Part shown: positions 54,164 to 63,437 of the stretch, piece by piece | Layout: every line of letters starts with the position of its first letter | How positions within the stretch are numbered: position 1 is the stretch's first letter | NCBI RefSeq assembly: GCF_004353185.1 | Contig: NZ_SMUS01000022.1 | Span: forward strand, 1 to 64,000 | Length of the DNA stretch: 64,000 bases | Origin: Clostridium cuniculi | GTDB taxonomy: Bacteria > Bacillota > Clostridia > Clostridiales > Clostridiaceae | Direction: 5' to 3' | Made by a program: the position numbers and the translations under genes | Notes under the pieces: generated by a model | The model's database searches: none | The model's input: only the letters and a program-made list of their open reading frames with translations | Told to the model about the DNA's origin: nothing

Positions 54164-55046
54164 TTCCCTCACCACCTTCACTATTATCCTTTATTTTTTT
54201 TCTTTTATTCTTTATTTTAAATACACCACTATTTGATGCTAATGCTATAGCAACTAATATGGCTGTTAATATCTTTAAATCATTTGGATTTAATTTCATC
54301 CACAAGGCTACTGCTACTACTAATTTATAGATTATTGCTCCAAATATAGATAAAGTTGTAACCTTTATTATAGATAATTTTCCAAATATTGATGTTCCTA
54401 TTATTACTGCTGCTAATCCCATCACAACAATACCAGTTCCCATTGTAATATCTGAAAAACCTTGATTCTGTGCTGTTAAAGCACCAGATAATGCTACTAA
54501 TGCATTACTTATAGATAACCCTAAAACCTTCACTATATTCTTATTTACTCCTAATGATGATACAACCTGTTCATTATCACCAACAGCAACTAATAAAAAG
54601 CCTGTTTTTGTTTTTAGAAATAAATCTAAAATTACTTTTACTAAAATTACTATAGCTAAAATAATAAATATTGAATTAATAGCAGAATTTTCAAAAATAT
54701 AATTAGTATTAAAAAGTGGTATGTTTGATTTTCCCATTATTCTCAAATTTATTGAGTATAATCCCATCATAACTAATATTCCTGACATCAAATTACTTAT
54801 TTTTAATTTCACATTCAGAAAACCAGTTACAGCGCCAGCGCAGGCACCACCTAAAGTAGCTGCTAATATAGTAATCCACGGATTTATTCCTTGAACTAAC
54901 ATGGCTGCTGAAATTGACGCACCTAAAGGAAATGTTCCATCAACAGATAAATCCGGAAAGTCTAGTATCTTATATGTTATATAAACTCCCATTGCCACTA
55001 AGGCAAATAGTAACCCTTGTTCTAAAGCATTAAGTATTACTTCCAC
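54129..55046 (-). CDS. ABC transporter permease, TrpXYZ-like importer
   Basis: A 305-aa permease with about eight hydrophobic segments and the branched-chain/sugar-type permease motif FPDLSVDGTFPLGASISAAM. Later segments are LKISNLMSGILVMMGLYSIN and GLAAVIIGTSIFGKLS. The C-terminal tail is Lys/Glu-rich. It starts with GTG, 8 bases after GGAGGGG, and overlaps the binding-protein stop codon by one base (TAGTG). Confidence 0.9.
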   Translation of the reverse strand: MEVILNALEQGLLFALVAMGVYITYKILDFPDLSVDGTFPLGASISAAMLVQGINPWITILAATLGGACAGAVTGFLNVKLKISNLMSGILVMMGLYSINLRIMGKSNIPLFNTNYIFENSAINSIFIILAIVILVKVILDLFLKTKTGFLLVAVGDNEQVVSSLGVNKNIVKVLGLSISNALVALSGALTAQNQGFSDITMGTGIVVMGLAAVIIGTSIFGKLSIIKVTTLSIFGAIIYKLVVAVALWMKLNPNDLKILTAILVAIALASNSGVFKIKNKRKKIKDNSEGGEGNAENSEVMQSI

Positions 55047-56086
55047 TATTTAACCCCTCCAGTTACTTTATTTGCTTTTGTATTCAAATCTTCTGGAATT
55101 GTTATATTTAACTTTTCTGCTACATCCGTATTAATAGTAACAGACATATCACTTAAAGTGCTTATTTCAATATCACTTGGATTTGTTCCATTTAAAATTT
55201 CTGCAGCTTTATATCCTGCTTCTTTTCCCAACTTAAAATAATCTATACCAATAGAGCAAAGCCCACCTTTAGATACTCCTGCTTCCTCACCGCATAATAT
55301 AGGAATGTTTTTATTTACGCAGATATTTCCAACCAAATCATATGCTGAAGCTACTGTATTATCTGTAGGTGCATATAATGCATCTATTGATCCTATTGCT
55401 GCATTTAAATTTTGATTTATTTCATTAACAGTTGTCACAGATATCTCTTTAATATCTATTCCTTTTTTATCTGCTTCTTTCTTAAGTTCTTGAACTTGTG
55501 CTAATGAATTTGCTTCTGATGAATTATATATTACACCCAGTGTTTTTATATCTGGAACTAATGTTGTTAATAAATTTAATTGTTCTTCCATAGAAACCAT
55601 ATCTGAAGTTCCTGTAACATTTGTACCTGAATTTTCCCAACTTTCAGCCACTCCTGCTTCAATAGGATCTGTAACTGCAGTAAATACTATTGGAATGTCT
55701 CTTGTAGCATTATAAGATGCTTGAAGGCTTGATGTAGCTATAGCAAATATCATATCTACCTTAGATGTAACAAATTGATCTGAAATAGTTTTAGCAATGG
55801 CTAGATCTCCTTGTGCATTTTGATAATCAATCTTTAAATTCTTTCCGTCCTCAAACCCTTTTTCCTTCAAAGCTTCTAGGAAGCCTTCTCTTGAAGCATC
55901 TAATGCATCATGTTGCACCAATTGATTTATTCCAATTGTATACATCTCATTAGCTTCACTTAAATTTTTGCTTACACCATCTGTTTTTTCAGCCTTATCT
56001 GATGAAGTTGTATTAGTACAGGAAATTAATCCTGCAATAATTAAAATTCCACTCAAAATTAATGCTATTTTCTTCTTTCCTACCAT
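55046..56086 (-). CDS. ABC transporter substrate-binding lipoprotein (PF04392-type)
   Basis: A protein of about 346 aa. The signal peptide ends in the lipobox LISC at about residue 25, so it is lipid-anchored outside the membrane. The fold is periplasmic-binding-protein type I: YTIGINQLVQHDALDASREG, IPIVFTAVTDPIEAGVAE, LGVIYNSSEANSLAQVQE and ICGEEAGVSKGGLCSIGIDY. PF04392 proteins such as TrpX bind aromatic amino acids. I start at the ATG at 56086, 8 bases after AAGGAGG, rather than 11 codons upstream. First gene of the operon; no T-box or trp leader was found upstream. Confidence 0.88.
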   Translation of the reverse strand: MVGKKKIALILSGILIIAGLISCTNTTSSDKAEKTDGVSKNLSEANEMYTIGINQLVQHDALDASREGFLEALKEKGFEDGKNLKIDYQNAQGDLAIAKTISDQFVTSKVDMIFAIATSSLQASYNATRDIPIVFTAVTDPIEAGVAESWENSGTNVTGTSDMVSMEEQLNLLTTLVPDIKTLGVIYNSSEANSLAQVQELKKEADKKGIDIKEISVTTVNEINQNLNAAIGSIDALYAPTDNTVASAYDLVGNICVNKNIPILCGEEAGVSKGGLCSIGIDYFKLGKEAGYKAAEILNGTNPSDIEISTLSDMSVTINTDVAEKLNITIPEDLNTKANKVTGGVK

Positions 56087-56310
56087 ATTCCCATCCTCCT
56101 TAAACTCAAAATAACTCAAACCCTCCTACTACTCTACTTTACATAATGATAAAAATCCCCTTATTTTTTCTTATTTTATTTAATTATAGTAATATTTATT
56201 TATGTTTTTATTACTAAAAATTGAGTTATTTTATTAAATTATTATTATTTATATTATCATATTTTGAATATTTTGTAAATATTTTAATTTTATTCCTTTT
56301 GCATTTTGTA

Positions 56311-56352
56311 AAAAAAATAGATTAGTATAAAATAATATCTATACTAATCTAC
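56311..56352 (-). terminator. Terminator of the HutP-like gene
   Basis: On the minus strand TAGATTAGTATA pairs with TATACTAATCTA and is followed by eight T residues. Confidence 0.85.
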
Positions 56353-56356
56353 TATA

Positions 56357-56779
56357 TTATTCCGGAACAGCCCTATGTCCAATCCCAATTACAACCTCAT
56401 CTAAATGTAAAAGTCCTACACTTAAAAATATACAAACACTCATATGCTGTCCTTTTCTAGCTATTCCAACTTTACCTCCAACATTTTGCCCACTAGCACG
56501 TTCTCTAATCTGCATTAACGCATCTCTAGTTGCTCCGATAACTCCACCTTCATGTAAATGCTCATCTCTTATAACATTACTTCTTTTAGCCGCTACCAAA
56601 GCACGTTCTAATATCTTAGAGGTAGATTCATTAATATTACCACCTATATTAACTGCTGTAACTAAAACGCCTACCTTTTTATATAAATTCTTTAAATTCT
56701 CTTCTTCATCTCTTGTGGATATTGCCATTTGCGTAGCTATTTTGGCAACCTCCATACTTGAACTATAAGTTATTCCCAT
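56357..56779 (-). CDS. HutP family protein
   Basis: A 140-aa protein with the HutP-like core VGVLVTAVNIGGNINESTSK, DEHLHEGGVIGATRDALMQI and the end LDEVVIGIGHRAVPE. The histidines in these blocks resemble the metal-binding histidines of HutP, the histidine-responsive RNA antiterminator of Bacillus. Clostridial homologues often stand away from any hut operon, as here. RNA-binding antitermination is possible, but the target is unknown. The ribosome binding site is weak (AAGGGG, 14 bases from the ATG), so the start is uncertain. Confidence 0.8.
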   Translation of the reverse strand: MGITYSSSMEVAKIATQMAISTRDEEENLKNLYKKVGVLVTAVNIGGNINESTSKILERALVAAKRSNVIRDEHLHEGGVIGATRDALMQIRERASGQNVGGKVGIARKGQHMSVCIFLSVGLLHLDEVVIGIGHRAVPE

Positions 56780-56852
56780 ACTATTCTTTCTATACCCCTT
56801 TAAGTTAAATATTTAAATATCTTTCTAAAATAAAGTTGCTGAGTAAATTCAA

Positions 56853-57311
56853 CTAACCAAGAAGATTATATTTTTCTTCAAAAAAGTTAGTCATTCTCTT
56901 TAATGCTGTTATAAGTACAGTTTCTTCTGTCTCTGGAAGCTCTTGAATAATACTTTTTATCATATCAGTGTGGAATTGTGCATGACTATCAAATGCCTTT
57001 TCCCCTTTATGTGTTAATTTTATTAGTACAACTCTTCTGTCTTCTTCTATCCTTCTTCTCTCAACATACTCTTTTTTTATTAATCTATTTATAGCAGTAG
57101 TTAATGTTCCTACCGTAATCTCTAAATCTTTTGCTACCTCTGTCATAGTCATCTCTCTATCTTTACCAATAGCCTCAATAATATGGTTTTCAGTGACAGA
57201 TAAATCACTAAATTCACCTTGCTTTATGGCAGCTGCTTCGATCTTTAAAATATCATTAAATAATTTTACTAATAGCATATTTAAAACGTCCTCAGACTCT
57301 TTACGTATCAT
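56853..57311 (-). CDS. MarR-family regulator (FabT-like)
   Basis: A 152-aa winged-helix regulator: LSVTENHIIEAIGKDREMTM, EVAKDLEITVGTLTTAINRL, and the wing VERRRIEEDRRVVLIKLTHK. The ITVGTLTTAINRL helix and EEDRRVV wing closely resemble FabT-type MarR proteins that control fatty-acid synthesis in clostridia, but no fab genes are adjacent. The ATG at 57311 is preferred over an in-frame GTG nine bases upstream that overlaps the ribosome binding site. It lies 73 bases upstream of the HutP-like gene. Confidence 0.88.
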   Translation of the reverse strand: MIRKESEDVLNMLLVKLFNDILKIEAAAIKQGEFSDLSVTENHIIEAIGKDREMTMTEVAKDLEITVGTLTTAINRLIKKEYVERRRIEEDRRVVLIKLTHKGEKAFDSHAQFHTDMIKSIIQELPETEETVLITALKRMTNFFEEKYNLLG

Positions 57312-57420
57312 TTGTTTCACTCTCCCAAAAAATATAAATATATTATTATTATAAAATATATTAATACCTTTTATCCAGTATTATTTGAAATTATTTATCA
57401 TTTGCACCTAACTAGAATTA

Positions 57421-57456
57421 AATAAGAGGAGATGTACGATTTTCTCCTCTTATTTT
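57421..57456 (-). terminator. Terminator of the DUF3592 gene
   Basis: AATAAGAGGAG and CTCCTCTTATT form an 11-bp stem flanked by A and T runs, immediately after the stop codon. Confidence 0.85.
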
Positions 57457-57461
57457 TAACT

Positions 57462-57875
57462 CTAGATTAATATTAGACCAATAGATATTACCATAATAAT
57501 AAATGCTATTATTCCAAAACAAACTGACTTTTTAAGTAATTCATACTTTGAATATCTAGTTATCTTTTTTATATTTCCTTCTGGATAAATAAGTTCTACT
57601 TCGTCTCCCTCATTTAAATCTGACATTTCATCATAATCGTGATAATCAATTCTTAATTTTTCATTACCTAAATCAATTTCTAATACCGGATTTATATCTA
57701 CGTTGTATATTTTATTTCTTTCACTTCCATAAGTTATATAACTGAAAGATTGTAACTCAACAACTCTTGCTTTTTTCTTTACACCTTTATTAATTAAATT
57801 CATTTGATTGATAAATAATTTTACAGAAATTATCATGAGTATAGAAGCACCTAGTAACATTATTGCACTAAACAT
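57462..57875 (-). CDS. DUF3592 membrane protein
   Basis: A 137-aa protein with a hydrophobic segment at residues 1-20 and another at about 115-136. Between them is a beta-rich outside or inside domain with KGVKKKARVVELQSFSYITY, LEIDLGNEKLRI, and NEGDEVELIYPEGNIKKI. This is the DUF3592 layout, widespread and uncharacterised. GGGGTGA precedes the ATG. Monocistronic. Confidence 0.75.
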   Translation of the reverse strand: MFSAIMLLGASILMIISVKLFINQMNLINKGVKKKARVVELQSFSYITYGSERNKIYNVDINPVLEIDLGNEKLRIDYHDYDEMSDLNEGDEVELIYPEGNIKKITRYSKYELLKKSVCFGIIAFIIMVISIGLILI

Positions 57876-58139
57876 TTCAATTCACCCCACAAATATATTC
57901 TTTTAATTTCTTAATATAATTTTTATCTTCTATATATTTTATGACGCTAAAATATTGATGTTTACTTTATACAAAATATTTCATTATTCCGTACTTCTAT
58001 TAATTATTAGATGTAATAATTTCATTGTTAATTCATTTTAATTACCTTTTTTTAACTTAAAACACTCTTTAATTATCAAATGATTATTTTTAAAAAATTT
58101 TCCTATTTTTTTGAGATTATTAATAACTTATTATTTATG
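57876..58139. other. Gene-free AT-rich spacer
   Basis: No ORF, RNA gene or repeat recognised. One TTGTTAATTCATTTTAATT stretch near 58026 is only a half Rex site and is not near a start codon. Confidence 0.45.
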
Positions 58140-58170
58140 AAAAAAGGAATGTAATTAAACATTCCTTTTT
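58140..58170 (-). terminator. Terminator of the SEC-C protein gene
   Basis: AAAAAGGAATGT-AATTAA-ACATTCCTTTTT, a 12-bp perfect stem 13 bases after the stop codon. Confidence 0.88.
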
Positions 58171-58183
58171 TACTATAATTAAT

Positions 58184-59308
58184 TTATCCACAACACTTTT
58201 TATACTTTTTACCACTTCCACATATGCATGGATCATTTCTTCCTATTTTAACTTCATTAACAACCCTAGAATTTGCCTTTTGTATTTCATCTTCAGTATA
58301 TCCCTTTAGAGACCACTTTCTAATACTTTTTGCAAAAAGTTCTAATTCATATACAAATATATTTCTTTCTTCTTCTGATTGTATTTCATATGCTTGTAAA
58401 AATATATCAATAGCTTCTGACTTTTCAACTTCATTTTTTATAGCAACTATAAAACCATCCATTTCTTCTTTTAATATATTTTTATCAATAACAAATAACT
58501 CACCAAGTACCTTTTCTAATTTAGCACCTTGTTTATTTTCTTCAACAAAATCAATTTTACCTGCTTTTATTAATGATTTTTTATCAAATTTATAGTAATC
58601 ATTTTTACATTCTTCTTGAAGCTTTAATATTTTTTCTGTATCTTCTACATCTATGTTGCAAAGCATATCTCCATCAATAACATAATCATATCCAAGTTCT
58701 TCTCCATTTGCTATTAATGTATTTATATATGCTTCATTAAAGCTTGTTCCAAATATATTTTCTATATTAGCTTTAATGAAGTCAATTTTACAAATACCAT
58801 AATAATAAACCATTCCTGAAATAGCTTTTATTACTTCTTCATTTAATCTAGCTCTATCTTTTAACTCTTTATTTAACTGAAGACTAATTACACCCTTTAA
58901 CTCCTCTGGCATAACTACAAAAGCCTCATCATTCTTTACTCCAGAAAAAGCTAAACCTCTATTTCTTAAATAATTGATATAAATCATTTCGTTGCATTGG
59001 TATTTCTTTAGTCCGCTCTCTTTAAGTAATTCTTCTATGTATCTTAAAATACTTTCTTCCATTAACTCTAAAGCAACTTTAGTGTTTTCTAAAATTACAT
59101 TCATTACCCTTTCAACAGCATCTGCCTTCTTTAATGTTGTAATACCTCTCACTGAATACTTCTTAGCTATTTTAACTAATTCATCTTTAGTCATTTTTTC
59201 TAAGAAAGCTTTTAAAGTACAGTTTTCATCTATATCTTTCCACATTTTTTCTACATTTTTATTATCAGCCTTCATTATTGCTTCTTGAAGTTTATTTTTA
59301 TCTTCCAT
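58184..59308 (-). CDS. SEC-C motif protein, function unknown
   Basis: A 374-aa soluble, helical protein with a C-terminal SEC-C zinc motif, [22 protein letters not shown], as found at the end of SecA and many accessory proteins. Around residues 35-60 the stretch [20 protein letters not shown] plus KKADAV resembles a SAP/Rho-N-like nucleic-acid-binding fold. The rest (60-340) is not recognised. GGGGTG lies 12 bases before the ATG. Similar proteins appear scattered in clostridia, possibly linked to protein or RNA quality control; no firm role. Confidence 0.75.
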   Translation of the reverse strand: MEDKNKLQEAIMKADNKNVEKMWKDIDENCTLKAFLEKMTKDELVKIAKKYSVRGITTLKKADAVERVMNVILENTKVALELMEESILRYIEELLKESGLKKYQCNEMIYINYLRNRGLAFSGVKNDEAFVVMPEELKGVISLQLNKELKDRARLNEEVIKAISGMVYYYGICKIDFIKANIENIFGTSFNEAYINTLIANGEELGYDYVIDGDMLCNIDVEDTEKILKLQEECKNDYYKFDKKSLIKAGKIDFVEENKQGAKLEKVLGELFVIDKNILKEEMDGFIVAIKNEVEKSEAIDIFLQAYEIQSEEERNIFVYELELFAKSIRKWSLKGYTEDEIQKANSRVVNEVKIGRNDPCICGSGKKYKKCCG

Positions 59309-59543
59309 ATTAATTTATGTCACCCCGTTCATATTCTACAAAAAAAATCACTTCTTCTATTATATATGTTTTTTCGTCATAGTCAAAATTATTTTTTACC
59401 AAAAGATCTAATATCCATATATTGATTGTTATCATTACCTTTTATTTACTTGTTCCTTTTTTAAAAAATATGATACAATGATTTAGCAATAAATTTTGAT
59501 TTTCAAACTATTTGGTTTTATTTTTTAACAAAGGAGATTAACA

Positions 59544-60494
59544 ATGAAGAAAAAGAAACTTTTAGGTATATCCCTAGGAATTATTGCTGTTATTATAGTA
59601 ATCTCTCTAAGTCTTATAGGAAATTACTTTTATAACTTAGCTTTAAATCCAACTACACCAAAAGATATAGTATTTGGAACACCTGAAGAAGCAGCAGCAA
59701 CAAGTGGACAAGTTCTAGATTCAGATATTTCTTGGTTATTAAATGACTCAAATTATACTGATGAATATATAACTTCTTCGGATAACTTAAAGCTTCACAG
59801 TTATCAAATAAAAAATGAAACTTCATCTGACAAATGGGTAATAACTGTACATGGTTATACAAGTGAAGGAATAAATATGAGTTCATATGCTAAGAAATAT
59901 TATGATAATGGCTATAATGTACTTATTCCAGACTTAAGAGCTCACGGATTAAGTGAAGGTGATTATATAGGAATGGGATGGGATGATAGATTAGATATTA
60001 TCTCATGGATAAATTACATATTAAATGAAGATCCTAATGCTGAAATAATACTTCATGGAGTTTCTATGGGAGCTGCTACTGTATTAATGACTTCTGGTGA
60101 AGAAATACCTTCTAATGTAAAAGCAATAGTTGCAGATTGCGGCTATACATCAGTTTGGGATGAATTTGCTTATCAATTAGATGATTTATTTTCATTACCT
60201 GAATTTCCAATACTTAATGTTTCATCTATAGTTGCAAAAATAAGAGCTGGTTATTTCTTAGGAGAAGCTTCATCTATAGATCAAGTAAAAAAATCTAAAA
60301 CTCCAATTTTATATATCCATGGAGATCAAGATGATTTTGTTCCTTACTATATGATGGAAGAGCTTTACAATGCAACAAGCTCTGAAAAAGAAATGTTAAC
60401 AATAAAAGGTGCTGAACATGCTAAAGCTTATGAAGTAGATCCTGAAACTTATTGGACAACTGTAAATAACTTTATAAATAAATATATAAAATAA
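59544..60494 (+). CDS. Membrane-anchored alpha/beta hydrolase
   Basis: A 316-aa hydrolase with an N-terminal membrane anchor (residues 6-27). The oxyanion region is VITVHGYTSEG (100-110), the nucleophile Ser174 lies in HGVSMGAATV, the acid lies in YIHGDQDDFVP and His292 in GAEHAKAYE, so the triad is complete. It belongs to the group of exported serine hydrolases often annotated as YqkD-like; the substrate is unknown. AAAGGAG precedes the ATG. Monocistronic with its own terminator. Confidence 0.87.
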   Translation: MKKKKLLGISLGIIAVIIVISLSLIGNYFYNLALNPTTPKDIVFGTPEEAAATSGQVLDSDISWLLNDSNYTDEYITSSDNLKLHSYQIKNETSSDKWVITVHGYTSEGINMSSYAKKYYDNGYNVLIPDLRAHGLSEGDYIGMGWDDRLDIISWINYILNEDPNAEIILHGVSMGAATVLMTSGEEIPSNVKAIVADCGYTSVWDEFAYQLDDLFSLPEFPILNVSSIVAKIRAGYFLGEASSIDQVKKSKTPILYIHGDQDDFVPYYMMEELYNATSSEKEMLTIKGAEHAKAYEVDPETYWTTVNNFINKYIK

Positions 60495-60524
60495 AAGTTG
60501 ATATTTTTATCAACTTTTATTTTA
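60488..60524 (+). terminator. Terminator of the hydrolase gene
   Basis: AAAATAAAAGTTGATA and TATCAACTTTTATTTT form a long stem overlapping the stop codon. Confidence 0.8.
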
Positions 60525-60540
60525 TAGTCTACTACATTTA

Positions 60541-60580
60541 AAATGAGGACTCAAAAAATTAAATTTTGAACCCTCATTTA
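60541..60580 (-). terminator. Terminator of the dus gene
   Basis: On the minus strand AAATGAGGGTTCAAAA pairs imperfectly with TTTTGAGTCCTCATTT, about 20 bases after the dus stop. Confidence 0.65.
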
Positions 60581-60597
60581 TTTATGCTTAATATTAT

Positions 60598-61563
60598 TTA
60601 TTCTTCATTAGTAAATAATCCAGCACCCTTTATAATTTCTTGCTCTTCAAATAATCTTGAAACGGCCTCTCTATAATCTTTAGCTTTTTGTTCTTTCTTA
60701 ATTTTTTTATAATATTTTTTATTATCTGTAAATATATGTGACATATATCCCCAAAGTTCTTTCATTCTATACATTGCATTTTTATCTTCATTTAAAAGAA
60801 TTGTATAATTTTCAAAAATTTCATCATGGAATTCTTTTAAAACTTCTTTGCTAATAAAATTATTTTCTCTAATTTCACCAATTAATCCTGGATTGGCTAA
60901 TACTCCTCTACCAAGCATTACTTTATCTATTTCTGGAAACTCTTTTACTATGTCATTATAATTTTCAGTAGTAAAAATATCTCCATTATAGCATATAGAA
61001 TGCTTACTTAAAGATAAAGCCTCTTTAAACATTTTTAGATTTGGTGTATTTCCATAAAAATCTTCTCTAGTTCTAGGATGAATTATCAATTCTTCAAGAG
61101 GATACTTATTATAAATTTCAATAAGATTATAAAATTCTTCTGGAATTTCTTTGCCTAATCTAGTTTTTATTGATATTTTCATATCACTGATTTTATATAT
61201 TTCATCTAAAAATTTATCTAATTCATCTGGATACGCAAGAAATCCTGAACCCCTTTTTTTTGAAACAACAGTTCCTGCTGGACATCCTAAATTTAAATTA
61301 ATTTCATCATATCCTAATTGTTTTAATTTATTTGCAGTTAGTATAAAACCTTCTGCATCATTAGTTAATATTTGTGGAACTACATTTAAACCTTCATTAT
61401 TTTCTGGTAATAAATCTCTTAACTCTTTAGTTTTAAGACTTAAACTTTGATTAGGAACAATAAAAGGCGTAAAGTATTTATCTATATTATGAAAGTATTT
61501 TTCATAAGCATTTCTATATATGTGCCCTGTAATTCCTTCCATTGGTGCTAAATAATATTTCAT
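60598..61563 (-). CDS. dus: tRNA-dihydrouridine synthase
   Basis: A 321-aa flavoenzyme of the Dus family with YYLAPMEGITGHIYRNAY at the start and the catalytic cysteine region NLNLGCPAGTVVSKKRGSGF. Further motifs are ISIKTRLG, LIIHPRTREDFYGNT, CYNGDIFT and DKVMLGRGVLANPGL. It reduces specific uridines in tRNA with NADPH and FMN. It is the short clostridial type and I cannot tell DusB from other subgroups. GAGGAG precedes the ATG. Confidence 0.93.
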   Translation of the reverse strand: MKYYLAPMEGITGHIYRNAYEKYFHNIDKYFTPFIVPNQSLSLKTKELRDLLPENNEGLNVVPQILTNDAEGFILTANKLKQLGYDEINLNLGCPAGTVVSKKRGSGFLAYPDELDKFLDEIYKISDMKISIKTRLGKEIPEEFYNLIEIYNKYPLEELIIHPRTREDFYGNTPNLKMFKEALSLSKHSICYNGDIFTTENYNDIVKEFPEIDKVMLGRGVLANPGLIGEIRENNFISKEVLKEFHDEIFENYTILLNEDKNAMYRMKELWGYMSHIFTDNKKYYKKIKKEQKAKDYREAVSRLFEEQEIIKGAGLFTNEE

Positions 61564-61636
61564 ATAATTACTCCTCGTTTGTAAATATTCTAAAAAACAT
61601 TATATCAGCCAAACCCTTTATAATCTACCTCTAACT

Positions 61637-61900
61637 AAATTGTTCGTTATAGCTTGAATGCCGTGATGACGAAAATTAATGATATTATCTCCATGAATTA
61701 GTGTAATTTTCGTTAAGAATTTATATTATTTTTTCCAGAAAAAGTCCTAAAGCTTCGAAGTTCACTATCGTTTACCTCAGCTTCTTAACGGACTTTTTCT
61801 TCCAAAAACAATTAAATTCTAAAACTTAATTACAATATTCCTTCCGATAATATCATTAATTTTTCTCTATCACTAGCTTTTAAGCTAAAAGATACAATTT
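61637..61900. repeat. Palindromic intergenic repeat, long copy (copy B)
   Basis: A 264-bp element with imperfect inverted ends: AAATTGT-n7-AGCTT-n7-GTGAT...AATTAATGATATTATC on the left and its complement on the right. The same ends form copy A at 3227-3325. The roughly 165-base centre has its own stem AGAAAAAGTCC/GGACTTTTTCT (about 61738-61801). No ORF. MITE-like origin is inference. Confidence 0.6.
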
Positions 61901-62072
61901 ATCTACGTAACCACCTTAAAAGTTAACGATTTCTGCTATATTTAAATTTAAAAATTATTAATTATAAATACTTTAACTTTGATAAAATACATTTAATTTA
62001 AAGATATAACTATCATAGCAGAATAATTTGTAGCACAAAATATTAACTATAAAGTGGCGTTTTATAAGCAAA

Positions 62073-62298
62073 CACATGTAAAAAGAAAAAATGAAATATT
62101 AATTTGGAGGTATGATTGAAATTAAGCCGTAGAATTTAATAATTGATGGAGTAAAGTTGGCGTAAAGAAGTTTTTACTGTTTGAGCTAACAGCGAGTTTA
62201 AAAACTTTAGGCAACTTTACGGAATCAATTATATAAATTCTAGGTGAAAATTTCACCATTACCGGAAAATAAATATTTCATTTTTTCGCTTCCATGTG
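62073..62298. repeat. Second palindromic element with nested inverted repeats
   Basis: Outer ends CACATG...GAAAAAATGAAATATT (62073-62100) pair with AATATTTCATTTTTTC...CATGTG (62272-62298). Inside, a 30-base arm from 62131 pairs with 62212-62241, and a further stem joins GTAAAGAAGTTTTTA to TAAAAACTTTAG. It contains GGAGGTATG followed by a 6-codon frame, perhaps a relic of a gene start. It ends about 20 bases beyond the gloA stop. Not related in sequence to copies A and B. Confidence 0.55.
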
Positions 62299-62316
62299 GT
62301 GATCAATATTTTTTAA

Positions 62317-62697
62317 TTATGATCTAATTACTTCTACTTTATATCCATCTGGGTCTGTAACGAAGTAGTAATGAGGTGCTTCCCCTGGTAATCCTTTTAG
62401 GTCAGTTACTTCGTAGCCAAGTGCTATATGTTTATCTCTTAAAGATTCAATGTCTGGATGTCCTATAGCTATGTGGCTAAAACCATTTCCAAGATCATAA
62501 GGTTTTTCAGGATTATAGTTATAAGTTAATTCTAATTCATAACCACCTTCTTTATCTGATAGATAAACTAAAGTGAACTTATGCTCTGGAAAATCCTTTC
62601 TTCTAGTTTCAATTAAGCCTAAAGCATTTTTATAGAATTCTAATGATTTCTCTAAATCCATAACTCTAATGCAAGTATGTAGCATTTTAATAGACAT
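62317..62697 (-). CDS. gloA: Lactoylglutathione lyase (glyoxalase I)
   Basis: A 126-aa VOC-fold metalloenzyme: KMLHTCIRVMDLEKSLEFYK, GYELELTYN, FSHIAIG and GYKVEVIRS. The metal ligands H6, E56-type, H75-type and E123-type are all in place. It isomerises the methylglyoxal-glutathione adduct to lactoylglutathione. AGGAGG precedes the ATG. Its glutathione requirement fits the gshAB gene at 3.3 kb. No glyoxalase II is seen here. Confidence 0.92.
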   Translation of the reverse strand: MSIKMLHTCIRVMDLEKSLEFYKNALGLIETRRKDFPEHKFTLVYLSDKEGGYELELTYNYNPEKPYDLGNGFSHIAIGHPDIESLRDKHIALGYEVTDLKGLPGEAPHYYFVTDPDGYKVEVIRS

Positions 62698-62899
62698 AAT
62701 ATACCTCCTAAATTATACAAAAATTTATTTTATTAATTATATCAATATAGGAAGTTTATTACAAGAGTCAACTTTTGATTATTAGGGTTAGTAGAAATAA
62801 TTAAATAAGTATGATAATATTAATAAGTATATGGTTGAATATAAATATATTTAATCTATTTATATTAAATGTATTTTAAATTTATTTAGGGGAGTAAGT

Positions 62900-63430
62900 A
62901 TGTTAACGGATGTTGAACTGATGGATTATGAGGAATATTTAAATAATGCTAATGATGAGGAAATAATATTTATTAATGAGTTATATGATCAAGGTCAAAT
63001 TTTAGAACAAGGACTAAGAGATATAATAAGTTTAAAAAAAGATATTAAAATATTAGTAATAACATCAACCAGATGTAAGGATTCAGCAACAATAATACCA
63101 TTTTTAATAAAACTTTCTCAATTTAATGAACATATTGAAGTGAAATTTCTATTAAAAAAGGATAATGAAGAGTTATTAAGTAAGTTATCTGGAGAAATGA
63201 AGCTACCAACTATTATGGTTATGGATAGTGATAATAATGTAATTAGAAAGTTTATAGAATTTCCTAAAGGAGTAAAGGATATTTTAATAAATAGTCCAAA
63301 GGAAAAGACCCAGGAAATAATTGATGAAATGAGAAATGGAAAGTATAACGATTTAATTCAGTTGGATTTAATTAAGTTTATTACTGGTAAAAAATATGAA
63401 TATATATCATTTGAAAGATTAGATAAGTAA
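62900..63430 (+). CDS. Thioredoxin-fold protein with CxxS-type active site
   Basis: A 176-aa protein whose middle is a thioredoxin-like fold: IKILVITSTRCKDSATIIPF, then MKLPTIMVMDSDNN with the cis-proline. The usual CxxC is CKDS, so it has one redox cysteine, as in some monothiol or bacilliredoxin-like proteins. An N-terminal helical extension of about 50 residues precedes it. GGGGAG precedes the ATG. A weak terminator separates it from a radical SAM gene that starts 53 bases downstream. Confidence 0.75.
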   Translation: MLTDVELMDYEEYLNNANDEEIIFINELYDQGQILEQGLRDIISLKKDIKILVITSTRCKDSATIIPFLIKLSQFNEHIEVKFLLKKDNEELLSKLSGEMKLPTIMVMDSDNNVIRKFIEFPKGVKDILINSPKEKTQEIIDEMRNGKYNDLIQLDLIKFITGKKYEYISFERLDK

Positions 63431-63437
63431 GGTTAGA

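Noticed and set aside
58020..58045. A TTGTTAATTCATTTTAATT stretch resembling a Rex site
   Set aside because: Only one half matches and it is not at a promoter.
59653..59886. A 77-codon minus-strand frame inside the alpha/beta hydrolase gene
   Set aside because: Antisense to a gene with an intact catalytic triad; no ribosome binding site.
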